Assembly: GCA_039026755.1 (NCBI GenBank)
Contig: JBCCLR010000073.1
Span: 1-15,729, forward strand
From: CAKZYD01 sp039026755
Lineage (GTDB): Bacteria > Pseudomonadota > Alphaproteobacteria > Sphingomonadales > CAKZYD01
DNA: 15,729 nucleotides
Reading direction: 5' to 3'
Shown here: piece after piece, positions 6,852-14,271 of the stretch
Layout: every line of letters begins with the position of its first letter
Position numbering within the stretch: position 1 is the stretch's first letter
Position numbers and translations under genes: made by a program
Notes under the pieces: generated by a model
Database searches by the model: none
What the model was told of the DNA's origin: nothing
The model's input: the letters and a program-made list of their open reading frames with translations, nothing else

Positions 6852-6908
6852 GGAAAGGGCGCTGCTGTGCGTCCTCACCCCGCCCATTGAGCCGGCGGCG
6901 CCCTTTCC
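6852..6908 (+). other. Long hairpin in the terminase-portal spacer
   Basis: GGAAAGGGCGC (6852-6862) pairs perfectly with GCGCCCTTTCC (6898-6908). The stem can extend inward to about 16 pairs with two G-U pairs, leaving a 25-nt loop. No T-run follows, so it is not a standard terminator. With the two small hairpins before it, it makes a structured RNA segment in the 177-nt gap before the portal gene; mRNA processing or stability is one possible role. Confidence 0.5.
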
Positions 6909-6947
6909 GACCAAATGAAACACTTGAGAGATAAAAAGGACACCAGC

Positions 6948-8147
6948 ATGGCATTATGGCCGCGTAAATTACGACCATCGCCAAGCCAGGCCACGATACC
7001 GCCGGAACGCAAAGCGAGTGCAGCCCTTGCTGCGACTGGAAATGCGTATTGGCATGACAGCCCATCTGCATGGCCTAGTTGGTCCTACCAGTCAGTGGCA
7101 AAGCGGGCACTGGCGACGAATCCCGTCGTGCAGCGTTGCTTGCGGCTGGTTTGTGATGGCGCGGCATCGGTTAAATGGGGTTTGGCTGATGATACCGGGC
7201 TGCTCAGCAATCATCCGCTCTTAACGCTGATTTTAAGCCCCAACCCGCTCACCAGCCGCACCATGCTGACCGAAGCTGTGCTCAGCCATTTAATGCTGCA
7301 CGGCAACGCCTTTTTAGAGCGTGTCACACCGACCGACAGCGCGTTGCCGACCGAGCTTTATGCGCTTCGGCCAGAACGTGTACAGGTTAAAGCTGGACCA
7401 TCGGGTTGGCCTTCGCACTACATTTATAAGGTGGGAGAAAAGCACAAGCGTTTTTGTGTCGATGAGGTATCTGGCCAGGCCGATATCCTGCACCTCAAAG
7501 CCGGCAACCCCCTGGATGATTACTATGGGCAATCTGCCCTGCAAGCGGCAACGCGGGCGCTTGATTTGCATGCGGCGGCAGACGGCTGGTCAAAAGCTTT
7601 GCTTGATAATGCAGCGCGGCCATCGGGCGCACTTGTTGTGCAAGGCGAAAGTGGTTGGACAGGCCTGAGTGAAGATCAGTTTGAGCGTCTGCGCAGCCAA
7701 ATCGCTGAGAACTTTCAAGGCCAAGCTAATGCCGGCCGCCCGATGATTTTAGAAGGTGGATTAAGTTGGCAGCCGATGGGCTTTTCGCCTGCTGATATGG
7801 ACTTTCAGGCAACAAAGCAGGCCGCCGCGCGCGATATTGCACTCGCTTTCGGCGTCCCGCCAATGCTGCTCGGTATTCCTGGTGACAATACGTATTCAAA
7901 CTATCAGGAGGCCAATAAAGGGCTTTGGCGCCTAACCATTTTGCCGATGCTGGAATATGTCGTCGAAGCGCTTAACGGTTGGCTGGTGCCGCAATTCGGC
8001 GACCGGTTAAGATTGCAGCTGGACTATGAAAGCATCCCAGCGCTGGCCCCCGACCGTGACGCGCGCTGGCAGCGCATTGCCCAGGCAGATTTCTTAAGTC
8101 CTGCGGAAAAGCGCCAACTTCTGAATTTACCGGCTGTGCCAGAATAG
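6948..8147 (+). CDS. HK97-type portal protein (GTA gp3-like)
   Basis: A 399-aa portal, forming the dodecameric ring at one capsid vertex through which DNA is packaged and the tail attaches. Family features include NPVVQRCLRLVCDGAASV near 58-75, LSPNPLTSRTMLTEAVLSHLMLHGNAFLE (about 96-124), HLKAGNPLDDYYGQSAL (about 181-197) and the highly conserved stretch from AFGVPPMLLGIPGDNTYSNYQEAN onward in the last third. Length matches RcGTA gp3. I chose the ATG at 6948 because AAAAAGGACACC gives it a good ribosome site; an in-frame ATG 33 nt earlier has none. Confidence 0.93.
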   Translation: MALWPRKLRPSPSQATIPPERKASAALAATGNAYWHDSPSAWPSWSYQSVAKRALATNPVVQRCLRLVCDGAASVKWGLADDTGLLSNHPLLTLILSPNPLTSRTMLTEAVLSHLMLHGNAFLERVTPTDSALPTELYALRPERVQVKAGPSGWPSHYIYKVGEKHKRFCVDEVSGQADILHLKAGNPLDDYYGQSALQAATRALDLHAAADGWSKALLDNAARPSGALVVQGESGWTGLSEDQFERLRSQIAENFQGQANAGRPMILEGGLSWQPMGFSPADMDFQATKQAAARDIALAFGVPPMLLGIPGDNTYSNYQEANKGLWRLTILPMLEYVVEALNGWLVPQFGDRLRLQLDYESIPALAPDRDARWQRIAQADFLSPAEKRQLLNLPAVPE

Positions 8148-8235
8148 AGCGCGCCTGCCGAAATCTCAGACACCTCGATGTTTTAGGACGCATCAATACA
8201 GGACTAAACATTTGAAAATTGGCGATTTATGGCAC

Positions 8236-8264
8236 TTGGCATGTCCGTTGCAGCGTTTCGTAAA
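8236..8264 (+). promoter_or_regulatory. Weak candidate promoter for the small exported gene
   Basis: TTGGCA (8236-8241) and CGTAAA (8259-8264) are 17 nt apart, upstream of the start at 8288. The -35 box is good and the -10 box poor, so this is only suggestive. Its interest is that a terminator lies right after the same gene. Confidence 0.2.
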
Positions 8265-8287
8265 ACAGGCATTTTCGAGTGTACGAT

Positions 8288-8527
8288 ATGAAAAGCGCAT
8301 CTTCTTTTGTTGTTATGATTTTGGCCATCAGCTTCACCCTCGGCATCTTCGCAGGCCATGTTATGGCTGATACCCAAGATTTAGAGGTAACGCCGCGTCC
8401 CAGTGATGAACTCGCTATTCCAGCTGAGCCCATTCCAGCGGATCCGGAAGCCGATGTACCGCTGATTTATAATCTCGTTGAGCCAATGGAAAGCGTCGCC
8501 GACGAGATCATCATTTACGCTGTCTGA
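8288..8527 (+). CDS. Small exported acidic protein, unknown (possible moron)
   Basis: A 79-aa protein I do not recognise. Residues 1-27 are a signal peptide or single membrane anchor (KSASSFVVMILAISFTLGIF, then Val-Met-Ala). The remaining roughly 52 residues are acidic and proline-rich (PAEPIPADPEADVP), ending in a hydrophobic tail. The ATG at 8288 is preferred; a GTG three codons earlier (8279) is possible and neither has a strong ribosome site. It lies between portal and DUF6127 genes, follows a 140-nt gap, and is followed within 35 nt by a strong terminator. That layout is typical of an independently expressed extra gene inside a late operon. Function unknown. Confidence 0.6.
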   Translation: MKSASSFVVMILAISFTLGIFAGHVMADTQDLEVTPRPSDELAIPAEPIPADPEADVPLIYNLVEPMESVADEIIIYAV

Positions 8528-8559
8528 TAGTATCCCAAGCCTCCAAGCTTAACCTCCTT

Positions 8560-8589
8560 AATCCCTCGCTTCGCCGAGGGATTTTTTTT
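8560..8589 (+). terminator. Strong intrinsic terminator inside the structural operon
   Basis: AATCCCTCG (8560-8568) pairs perfectly with CGAGGGATT (8575-8583) around a 6-nt loop, and a run of eight T (8582-8589) follows on the plus strand. It lies between the small exported gene and the DUF6127 gene, whose start is only 20 nt further on. Unless a promoter is hidden inside the terminator, protease, capsid and tail genes need read-through. Confidence 0.9.
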
Positions 8590-8608
8590 GCCCAAAGACT
8601 AAAAAACG

Positions 8609-8917
8609 ATGGATCAAACCGATATTTTAGCATCGCTATCCGCGCAAGCTCTGGAAGATGGCGTAAAGCCAGTGACGCTGCGTGCGATTGTAGAAGAGGC
8701 CAGCCAGGCCGGGGCACAGCGCGCGCTTGCGCGGCTCGGCCTTTCTGATGCGAGTGCGCATCAAGATATATCTGACCTGCGCCATCTGCTGACGAGCTGG
8801 CGCGATGTTCAGATCACGGCGCGGCGCACAGTTGTGCGCTGGATTACAACGCTGCTGCTCACGCTCATTGTGCTTGGCGTCGTACTGTACTCCGATATTT
8901 CACCGATAAAGCCTTAA
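8609..8917 (+). CDS. DUF6127 family membrane protein
   Basis: A 102-aa protein matching the alphaproteobacterial DUF6127 pattern as I remember it: a helical N-terminal part with VTLRAIVEEASQAGAQRALARLGL at 22-45, the segment DISDLRHLLTSWRDV at 53-67, then one transmembrane helix at about 76-95 preceded by arginines, so the N-terminus is probably cytoplasmic. Small genes of this kind are found between portal and protease genes in GTA-like clusters; the role is unknown. The ATG at 8609 has no strong ribosome site and lies 20 nt after an intrinsic terminator. The gene ends 12 nt before the prohead protease start. Confidence 0.75.
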   Translation: MDQTDILASLSAQALEDGVKPVTLRAIVEEASQAGAQRALARLGLSDASAHQDISDLRHLLTSWRDVQITARRTVVRWITTLLLTLIVLGVVLYSDISPIKP

Positions 8918-8929
8918 GGACACCGTTTC

Positions 8930-9622
8930 GTGACAGGACACAATCAGGCAAGCTGCAAGGCTGCGCCGCTGATTGCGCGTGACTTAAACGCGCGTAATAG
9001 CCAAACCCGCATTGACGATAGCGGGTACTTTTCTGGCTATGCCAGCATCTTCTCAGTCCGTGATACAGGCGGCGATATTGTTGAGCCTGGTGCATTTAAA
9101 GCCAGCTTAAGAGGCCGCAAACCAAATGACATCCGGCTGTTGTGGCAGCATGACCCGCGTGAGCCAATCGGCGTTATCTCAGCCCTGCGAGAAGATGACA
9201 AAGGCTTATTTGTTGAGGGCCAGCTGCTGCTTGAGATTGAGCGCGCAAAGGCCCTTTATCTGCTTATTAAGGCGGGCGCTCTCGACGGCTTGTCGATTGG
9301 CTATAAAGTACGCAAAGCCTATAGCGATCAGGCCGCGCGGGCGCGCCGCCTGAAACATGTTGATTTATGGGAAGTCTCATTCGTGACCTTCCCAATGCAG
9401 CCGATGGCCCGCTTGGCGCAGGTCAAGACGCTGCCCACCAGTATCCGAGAGTATGAAGCATTCCTGCGCGATGCAGGCGGCTTTTCGCGCAGTCAAGCTG
9501 CAGTACTTGCCTCGAAAGGATTTCGAGGCCTGGCGGCGTGTGCGAGCGATGCAGCGGCTTGGGAGGATGTACTCCACACCATCAAGTCGCTCACCCAAGA
9601 TATGTCCAATTCATCCCAATAG
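8930..9622 (+). CDS. HK97-family prohead protease (GTA gp4-like)
   Basis: A 230-aa protease that matures the capsid by removing the N-terminal scaffold part of the major capsid protein. The core runs from about residue 16 to 165: GYFSGYASIFSVRDTGGDIVEPGAF at 32-56, LLWQHDPREPIGVI at 70-83 with candidate catalytic His74, DGLSIGYKV at 119-127 with candidate nucleophile Ser122, and LWEVSFVTFPMQPMA at 146-160. The C-terminal REYEAFLRDAGGFSRSQAAVLASKGF segment is a common extension in this family. The GTG start at 8930 has AAGGA about 10 nt upstream. The capsid gene follows after 9 nt, as expected. Confidence 0.92.
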   Translation: MTGHNQASCKAAPLIARDLNARNSQTRIDDSGYFSGYASIFSVRDTGGDIVEPGAFKASLRGRKPNDIRLLWQHDPREPIGVISALREDDKGLFVEGQLLLEIERAKALYLLIKAGALDGLSIGYKVRKAYSDQAARARRLKHVDLWEVSFVTFPMQPMARLAQVKTLPTSIREYEAFLRDAGGFSRSQAAVLASKGFRGLAACASDAAAWEDVLHTIKSLTQDMSNSSQ

Positions 9623-9631
9623 GAGAGACCT

Positions 9632-10822
9632 ATGTCTCATGATGCAGAACCTGCGGCGCTCGAAATAAAAGCCGCCGTTGAAGCGCTGCAAGGCGCTTTC
9701 GAAACTTTTAAACAAGAACAAAGCGCAGCACAGGCTGATCCGCTTCATGCACAAAAAGTTGATCAGATTAGCGCTCATGTTGGCGCACTTCAAACCAGGC
9801 TTGATCAGTTGTCAGCCAAGGCGAGCCGGCCTGGTCTGTCTTCCCCTGAGCTCGCGCCAGCGAGCGATCATAAGGCGCAGTTTATTAATGACTTTGTACG
9901 CCAAGGCCTAGACGTAAAATCACTTAACATAACCACAGATTCAGACGGCGGCTCAGCCGTGCCAGAAGAGATCGATAACACGGTCGACACCGTTTTATCC
10001 GACTTATCGCCGGTGCGCTCTGTCTCCAACGTTGTCCGGGTTGGCTCGGCAAATTACAAAAAACTGATCACGCTTGGCCATCCCGCATCCGGCTGGGTTG
10101 GCGAAACCGCAGCGCGTCCAACAACGGATACACCGCAGTTTCAAGAGATCGCGCCGCCCTATGGGGAGCTTTATGCCAACCCCGCTGCGTCCCAAGCGAT
10201 GCTCGACGACGCCCGTTTCGATGTCGAAGCCTGGCTCGCTGAAGAATTAGCGCAAGAATTCGCAGTGCAGGAAGGCGCAGCCTTCGTATCTGGCAATGGT
10301 ACAAACAAACCAAAGGGTTTTCTTGATTACACGACGTCCAACGCAGCCGACGATACACGGACCTTCGGCAGCCTGCAAACCGTCGTGACCGGTTCCAATG
10401 GCAGTTTCCCGGCATCTAACCCTGCAGATAAGCTGCTTGAGCTGGTGCATAGCTTGCGGCCTGCCTACCGGCAAAACGCAGTGTTTATGATGAATACGCA
10501 AACGCTGTCTGAGATCCGTAAATTCAAAGACAGCGATGGCGCGTATTTGTGGCGGCCAGGTCTGGCTGACCAGATGCCGGCAACGCTGCTCGGATATCCG
10601 GTGATTGAAGCAGAAGATATGCCAGCCATTGCAAACAACGCAAAAGCCGTCGTGTTTGGCAATTTCAAGCGTGGCTATCTCATTGCCGACCGCATGGCAA
10701 CGCGGATTTTGCGTGACCCTTACTCCAATAAGCCGTTCGTGCATTTTTATGCCACCCGGCGCGTTGGCGGCGCGGTGGTCGATTCCAACGCCATTAAGCT
10801 GCTGAAATTCTCGGCCAGCTAA
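9632..10822 (+). CDS. HK97-fold major capsid protein (GTA gp5-like)
   Basis: A 396-aa capsid precursor. Residues 1 to about 100 are the scaffold domain: helical, with coiled-coil-like stretches at about 8-65 (ALEIKAAVEALQGAFETF and HVGALQTRLDQL), expected to be removed by the protease. The mature HK97 fold starts around TTDSDGGSAVPEEI (101-114), followed by the P-domain/E-loop region with GWVGETAARPTTD and the late conserved stretch LLGYPVIEAEDMPAI. Length and order fit RcGTA gp5. The ATG has an excellent AGGAGA ribosome site. It is the last gene before the inserted fibre-like cassette. Confidence 0.94.
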   Translation: MSHDAEPAALEIKAAVEALQGAFETFKQEQSAAQADPLHAQKVDQISAHVGALQTRLDQLSAKASRPGLSSPELAPASDHKAQFINDFVRQGLDVKSLNITTDSDGGSAVPEEIDNTVDTVLSDLSPVRSVSNVVRVGSANYKKLITLGHPASGWVGETAARPTTDTPQFQEIAPPYGELYANPAASQAMLDDARFDVEAWLAEELAQEFAVQEGAAFVSGNGTNKPKGFLDYTTSNAADDTRTFGSLQTVVTGSNGSFPASNPADKLLELVHSLRPAYRQNAVFMMNTQTLSEIRKFKDSDGAYLWRPGLADQMPATLLGYPVIEAEDMPAIANNAKAVVFGNFKRGYLIADRMATRILRDPYSNKPFVHFYATRRVGGAVVDSNAIKLLKFSAS

Positions 10823-10842
10823 AGCAGGATTTTAATCCATAG

Positions 10843-10900
10843 AGCGGGGCGCGCGCAGTGCGTTAGGTGCTGCTAAAAAATACGCCCCGCTTCCTCTTTT
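10843..10900 (+). terminator. Possible weak terminator/attenuator after the capsid gene
   Basis: AGCGGGGCG (10843-10851) pairs perfectly with CGCCCCGCT (10883-10891) around a 31-nt loop, and TCCTCTTTT follows. The T-run is interrupted and the loop large, so termination would be partial. It lies 20 nt after the capsid stop, where it could protect the abundant capsid message or lower expression of the cassette that follows. Confidence 0.4.
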
Positions 10901-10950
10901 CGGCGCTCACTAAGCTGCCGGTTTGCCTTCAATTTTAAGGCACATATTTC

Positions 10951-12261
10951 ATGACATTAGCATCAACACACAGCCACTACTTTGAGCTCACCGCGCGCGC
11001 GTCGCACGTTGCTGGTGCCGCACACACGAACTTTCCTGTGCTGGTCACGGAACAATGGCTGACAGCTGCGCAGCGGACCAGTTTATTTGGTACTGCACGC
11101 AGTGACGGCGCGGACTTTAGATTTGCCGGCTCAAGTGATGGCACAACGCAATACGCATTTGAGCTCATAGCTTATGATAACAGCTTAAACACGTTCATCG
11201 CTTGGGTCTTAGTTCCGGCATTGTCTGGCGTATCGGATACACATTTCTATCTGTTTGTGGGTGATCCTGATGCCAGCTTGCCCGCTGCATCCGCTGCGAA
11301 CGGCCGGGCATCAGTATGGGCTGATTACGACGCTGTCTACCATGGTCAATCACTGACCAACGCCGCATCTGCTACCGGTTTGGGCGATTTAACAGCTGTG
11401 GGGAGCCCGCAATTTAATCAGTCACCTATTACAACCGGTGGCAGGTTTCAAATATCCGCCGGCAACTATTACGAATCTGTCGGCTATACGCCGCTGCTCG
11501 GGCCGGGCGACAAAACGATTTGCGCTGCGATTGATTTGGCTGCGAGCCCACCAGCGTCTGCTCGAGGCATTTTAAATATTGGTCCAAACACAACAGCTGG
11601 TGGACGATTAACTTACTTCGTGCAAGCTGCCACGGGGTATCTTGCCCTAGCGGTGCGATCTGACACCATATTGAGTTCTTCTGCTGTGCCGGCTCAGGTT
11701 CGCACGGCATTTGTGTATGACGGCTCTGAGAGCGTCAACGCAAGCTTATATACCGATGGTTCCGTTCACACCTCCGATACGCTTAATGATGTCGATACGC
11801 TAGCAGGCAGTGAGTTTAGGCTTGGCCGGCAACAATCAACTTTAGACTTTGACGGGTTCCTGAGTGAAATATGGCTGCGCCCAAGCGCAGTGTCTGGGGA
11901 CTGGCTTGCCACAGAGCATGCCAATCAAAGCAATCCTGGTGCGTTTGGCTTTGCCGGGGATATGCAGAGCACCTCGAGCGACATATCGCTTAGCATTCCA
12001 GCCGCAAGCGCTGCATTTGATTTAGCGCCAGCGCCAGCGCTCCTATCTGTAGCCGCGCATTCGCTGGCCCTGCCCGCGGCTTTAATTGAAATATCGAGCG
12101 CTCCAACGGTGACGGCGCAATCAGTGCTTCCGCCTGATATCGCCGTATCTGACATCGTGATCAGCTGGGCTGCTGCACCAAGCATTGGCGGCACATTTGC
12201 GCCGACGCCGCGCGTCTATGCCGCGCGGCGGAGCAGCCGAACTCTTCTTCCGCGACCTTAA
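10951..12261 (+). CDS. DUF2341/LamG-type fibre or spike-like structural protein
   Basis: A 436-aa protein. Residues about 27-105 fit DUF2341 (NFPVLVTEQWL, then DGADFRFAGSSDGTTQYAFELIAYD and AWVLVPALS). Residues about 128-325 look like a concanavalin A/LamG-like beta sandwich (VYHGQSLTNAASATG early and DGFLSEIWLRPSAVSGDWLATEH late). Residues about 340-420 are Ala/Ser/Pro-rich with short repeated hydrophobic patches, and the tail (RVYAARRSSRTLLPRP) is basic. Such proteins are typically surface-exposed and bind carbohydrate, so a capsid spike or host-recognition fibre is the likely role, by inference. RcGTA has no gene here between capsid and connector. The ATG has AAGG about 10 nt upstream. Confidence 0.7.
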   Translation: MTLASTHSHYFELTARASHVAGAAHTNFPVLVTEQWLTAAQRTSLFGTARSDGADFRFAGSSDGTTQYAFELIAYDNSLNTFIAWVLVPALSGVSDTHFYLFVGDPDASLPAASAANGRASVWADYDAVYHGQSLTNAASATGLGDLTAVGSPQFNQSPITTGGRFQISAGNYYESVGYTPLLGPGDKTICAAIDLAASPPASARGILNIGPNTTAGGRLTYFVQAATGYLALAVRSDTILSSSAVPAQVRTAFVYDGSESVNASLYTDGSVHTSDTLNDVDTLAGSEFRLGRQQSTLDFDGFLSEIWLRPSAVSGDWLATEHANQSNPGAFGFAGDMQSTSSDISLSIPAASAAFDLAPAPALLSVAAHSLALPAALIEISSAPTVTAQSVLPPDIAVSDIVISWAAAPSIGGTFAPTPRVYAARRSSRTLLPRP

Positions 12262-12276
12262 AAGGAAACTACAACC

Positions 12277-12645
12277 ATGCCCTCCACAATTCATGCAGAT
12301 GTGCTCGATAGTGCGCTCTCGGTGCTATCGGGCAATAGCGATTTAATCGTTGCTCTAACGTCAGATCCCACCAGCTATGCGATTGCAACTGGCGCAGCGC
12401 AACTCTCTAGCGCTGCCTTAACGGCATCTGATTTTACCTTGCAATCATCGGCAAATGGCCGGCAGCTGGCGATTGCTGCAAAAAGCAGTACTGCAAGCGT
12501 GAGCGGGACAGCAAGCTATGTTGCCTTACTCGATACGAGCACTAGCCGGGTCCTGTTTTCAGCGGATATTCCCAGCGCAAGCCTGACAAGCGGCGATGTG
12601 GTACAGTTTCTGGCCTGGTCTATTGCCTTGGCGCCAGCGGCATAA
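12277..12645 (+). CDS. Small phage structural protein, probably fibre-associated
   Basis: A 122-aa, Ala/Ser/Thr-rich beta-type protein without cysteine, signal peptide or membrane segment. The pattern (DVLDSALSVLSGNSDLIVALTSDPTSYAIA at 9-38, then TASYVALLDTSTSRVLFSADI and DVVQFLAWSIALAPA at the end) is one I associate with small proteins next to fibre genes in siphoviruses. I cannot name a family with certainty. It has a good AAAAGGA ribosome site, starts 15 nt after the LamG-like gene, and is followed after 6 nt by the next cassette gene, so the three are probably one functional set. Confidence 0.6.
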   Translation: MPSTIHADVLDSALSVLSGNSDLIVALTSDPTSYAIATGAAQLSSAALTASDFTLQSSANGRQLAIAAKSSTASVSGTASYVALLDTSTSRVLFSADIPSASLTSGDVVQFLAWSIALAPAA

Positions 12646-12651
12646 AGCGCC

Positions 12652-12933
12652 ATGGCGGAATATCTCAAAGACCCCAACGCAGCGCTTCGATACGCTGTCG
12701 ACTGGACCGCAAACTATCTGCTTGAAGATAGCATCACAATGTCCAATTGGCAGGTTACGCCCATTGAGGCAGGCGGTCTGACAGTGGATCAGATGGACCT
12801 CACCGGCAATGTTGCAAGTGCACGCTTTTCTGGCGGTATCGCAGGGCATGTGTACCGGGTCACCAATCAGATCACTTTGGCATCCGCGCAAAGTGATGAA
12901 CGCGCCCTAACGATCCGAATTGGAGAGCGCTAA
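12652..12933 (+). CDS. Phage fibre-tail adaptor-like small protein
   Basis: A 93-aa protein resembling the small proteins annotated as phage fibre-tail adaptors. The N-terminal YLKDPNAALRYAVDWTANYLLEDSITMSNWQV is followed by a beta-rich half ending ARFSGGIAGHVYRVTNQITLASAQSDERALTIRI, where the Ser-Gly-Gly...Tyr-x-Val-Thr-Asn-x-Ile-Thr and Asp-Glu-Arg...Leu-x-Ile-Arg pattern is typical. The assigned role, joining a fibre to the particle, is recalled and not proven here. It has no strong ribosome site and lies 6 nt after the previous stop. Its TAA overlaps the next ATG as TAATG, so the cassette is tied translationally to the head-tail connector. Confidence 0.6.
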   Translation: MAEYLKDPNAALRYAVDWTANYLLEDSITMSNWQVTPIEAGGLTVDQMDLTGNVASARFSGGIAGHVYRVTNQITLASAQSDERALTIRIGER

Positions 12934-13472
12934 TGCAGGCCCTCAGCATTATCGTTCCGCCAGCTGTTGAGCCGGTGAGCATCGGCGAAGTTAAAACCTT
13001 TTTGAGGCTGGATGACGAAGCAGAAATGGCGCGTCTTGGTGCGCTTATTAGAGCTGCGCGCGAAGCTTGCGAGCTGTTTGTTGGCAGCGCGCTTATTACC
13101 CGCACGGTGCGGCTGCGCCAAACTCTGATGGCAGAGCGGTTTTATCTGCGCAGTGGTCCAGTGCAAGGCATCACAGCACTCTCTGCTTTTCAAGGCGCTG
13201 ATGAAACCATCCTTAATGCAGCGGACTATGCACTGTGCGAGACTGCTGGTCGCTGGCATATCAATATATGCGACGTTGCCATAGGGCAGCTCATCCAGGT
13301 TGATTATGTTATCGGTTTAGGCGGTGATTGGAATGCGGTTCCTGAAGCGATCCGGCAAGGGCTTTTGCGCCTCATCGCGCATCAGTATGAGCATCGCAGT
13401 GACCCCAGTGTCGCGGCCTTGCCACATGCCGTTACAGCCTTGTGGCAACCCTATCGAGCGCTGCGCATATGA
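12933..13472 (+). CDS. Head-tail connector protein (GTA gp6 / HK97 gp6-like)
   Basis: A 179-aa protein of the phage gp6-like connector family, which forms the adaptor ring between portal and head-completion proteins. Family features: an opening PPAVEPVSIGEVKTFLRLD at 9-27, the helical block LGALIRAAREACELFVGSALI, a beta middle region (DYALCETAGRWHINI), and the closing helix VPEAIRQGLLRLIAHQYEHR. RcGTA gp6 is a comparable protein. The start overlaps the previous stop (TAATG) and has GGAG just upstream. Confidence 0.85.
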   Translation: MQALSIIVPPAVEPVSIGEVKTFLRLDDEAEMARLGALIRAAREACELFVGSALITRTVRLRQTLMAERFYLRSGPVQGITALSAFQGADETILNAADYALCETAGRWHINICDVAIGQLIQVDYVIGLGGDWNAVPEAIRQGLLRLIAHQYEHRSDPSVAALPHAVTALWQPYRALRI

Positions 13473-13801
13473 CGATCCCGATGGACATTGGTGCGCTCAA
13501 CCAGCGGGTTGTTATCGAGACCCAGCAGCCTGCAACCTTTGACGCGGCGGGTGCGCGGCTTGCTGCGCCGCTGGTGCAGCACACATATCCAGCTGCTGTC
13601 TCTTTCAAGCGATTCTCCGCCGATACCCAAGATGCCAGGCGCACTCAGACTGAAGAGATTACCGTCACCCTGCGTTGGCAAACCCGTATCACGCGCGATG
13701 CTGTCGTCATTTGGCGCACTGAGCGCTACCGCATCGCAACAGTGGAACAAAGCGATACGCAGCGGTTGTGGATGACGCTCAACTGCATCCGCGATGTTTA
13801 A
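13469..13801 (+). CDS. Phage head-tail adaptor/head closure protein (GTA gp7-like)
   Basis: A 110-aa protein of the Phage_H_T_join/SPP1 gp16-like type that closes the head and docks the tail. Family traits: N-terminal DIGALNQRVVIETQQPATFDAAGA, a middle AAVSFKRFSA, and the WRTERYRIATVEQ segment towards the C-terminus. I chose the ATG at 13469, giving an ATGA overlap with the connector stop, over an in-frame ATG nine codons earlier that would lie inside the connector gene. Confidence 0.8.
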   Translation: MTIPMDIGALNQRVVIETQQPATFDAAGARLAAPLVQHTYPAAVSFKRFSADTQDARRTQTEEITVTLRWQTRITRDAVVIWRTERYRIATVEQSDTQRLWMTLNCIRDV

Positions 13802-13822
13802 AGACCGTGTTGGAGAACGTTT

Positions 13823-14239
13823 ATGACGAGCCCTGTTGAAGCCTTGCGCACAGCAGTGCGAAGCCAGCTGCTGGCCGACGCGCATGTCATGCAGATTGTC
13901 ACCGGTGTGTATGAAACCGCGCCCAGTGACGCGATATATCCGTACATCACATTTGGCAATGATCGGCTGCGTGACTGGTCGGCCAAGACCTTCCTAGGCC
14001 AAGAGCATGACGTGATCTTAAATTGCTGGTCGACCAGCCATAACTTTGCAGAACTTTATGCCGCGCACGACCGTATCAAACCCCTCTTAAGGGCCTCAAA
14101 TCTTACACTTCAAGACCATCATTTAGCGGTTCTCACCATTCAAGAGGAACGCTTTATCTTAGATCGTGACAGAAACCGACGGCTTGGCGTTTTGCGCTGC
14201 CGTGCGCTGACCCATGCGGACGATATAACGCCCGCCTAA
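13823..14239 (+). CDS. DUF3168 tail completion/terminator protein (GTA gp8-like)
   Basis: A 138-aa protein with the DUF3168 pattern: VEALRTAVRSQLLADAHVM at the N-terminus, GVYETAPSDAIYPYITFGNDRLRDWSAKT, then DVILNCWSTSHNFAELYAAHDRIKPLL. It corresponds to RcGTA gp8. In siphoviruses this family caps the tail end that joins the head. A GGAGA ribosome site precedes the ATG. Confidence 0.85.
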   Translation: MTSPVEALRTAVRSQLLADAHVMQIVTGVYETAPSDAIYPYITFGNDRLRDWSAKTFLGQEHDVILNCWSTSHNFAELYAAHDRIKPLLRASNLTLQDHHLAVLTIQEERFILDRDRNRRLGVLRCRALTHADDITPA

Positions 14240-14271
14240 ACCCATTTAGAGACGCTAATAGGAGACATAAA

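Noticed and set aside
6664..7071. Minus-strand frame of 135 codons over the terminase-portal spacer
   Set aside because: It crosses the ends of two solid plus-strand genes and the hairpins, and the translation has no recognisable features.
10827..10838. Short palindrome GGATTTTAATCC after the capsid gene
   Set aside because: Five-bp arms with a 2-nt centre are too weak to call a regulatory site or hairpin.
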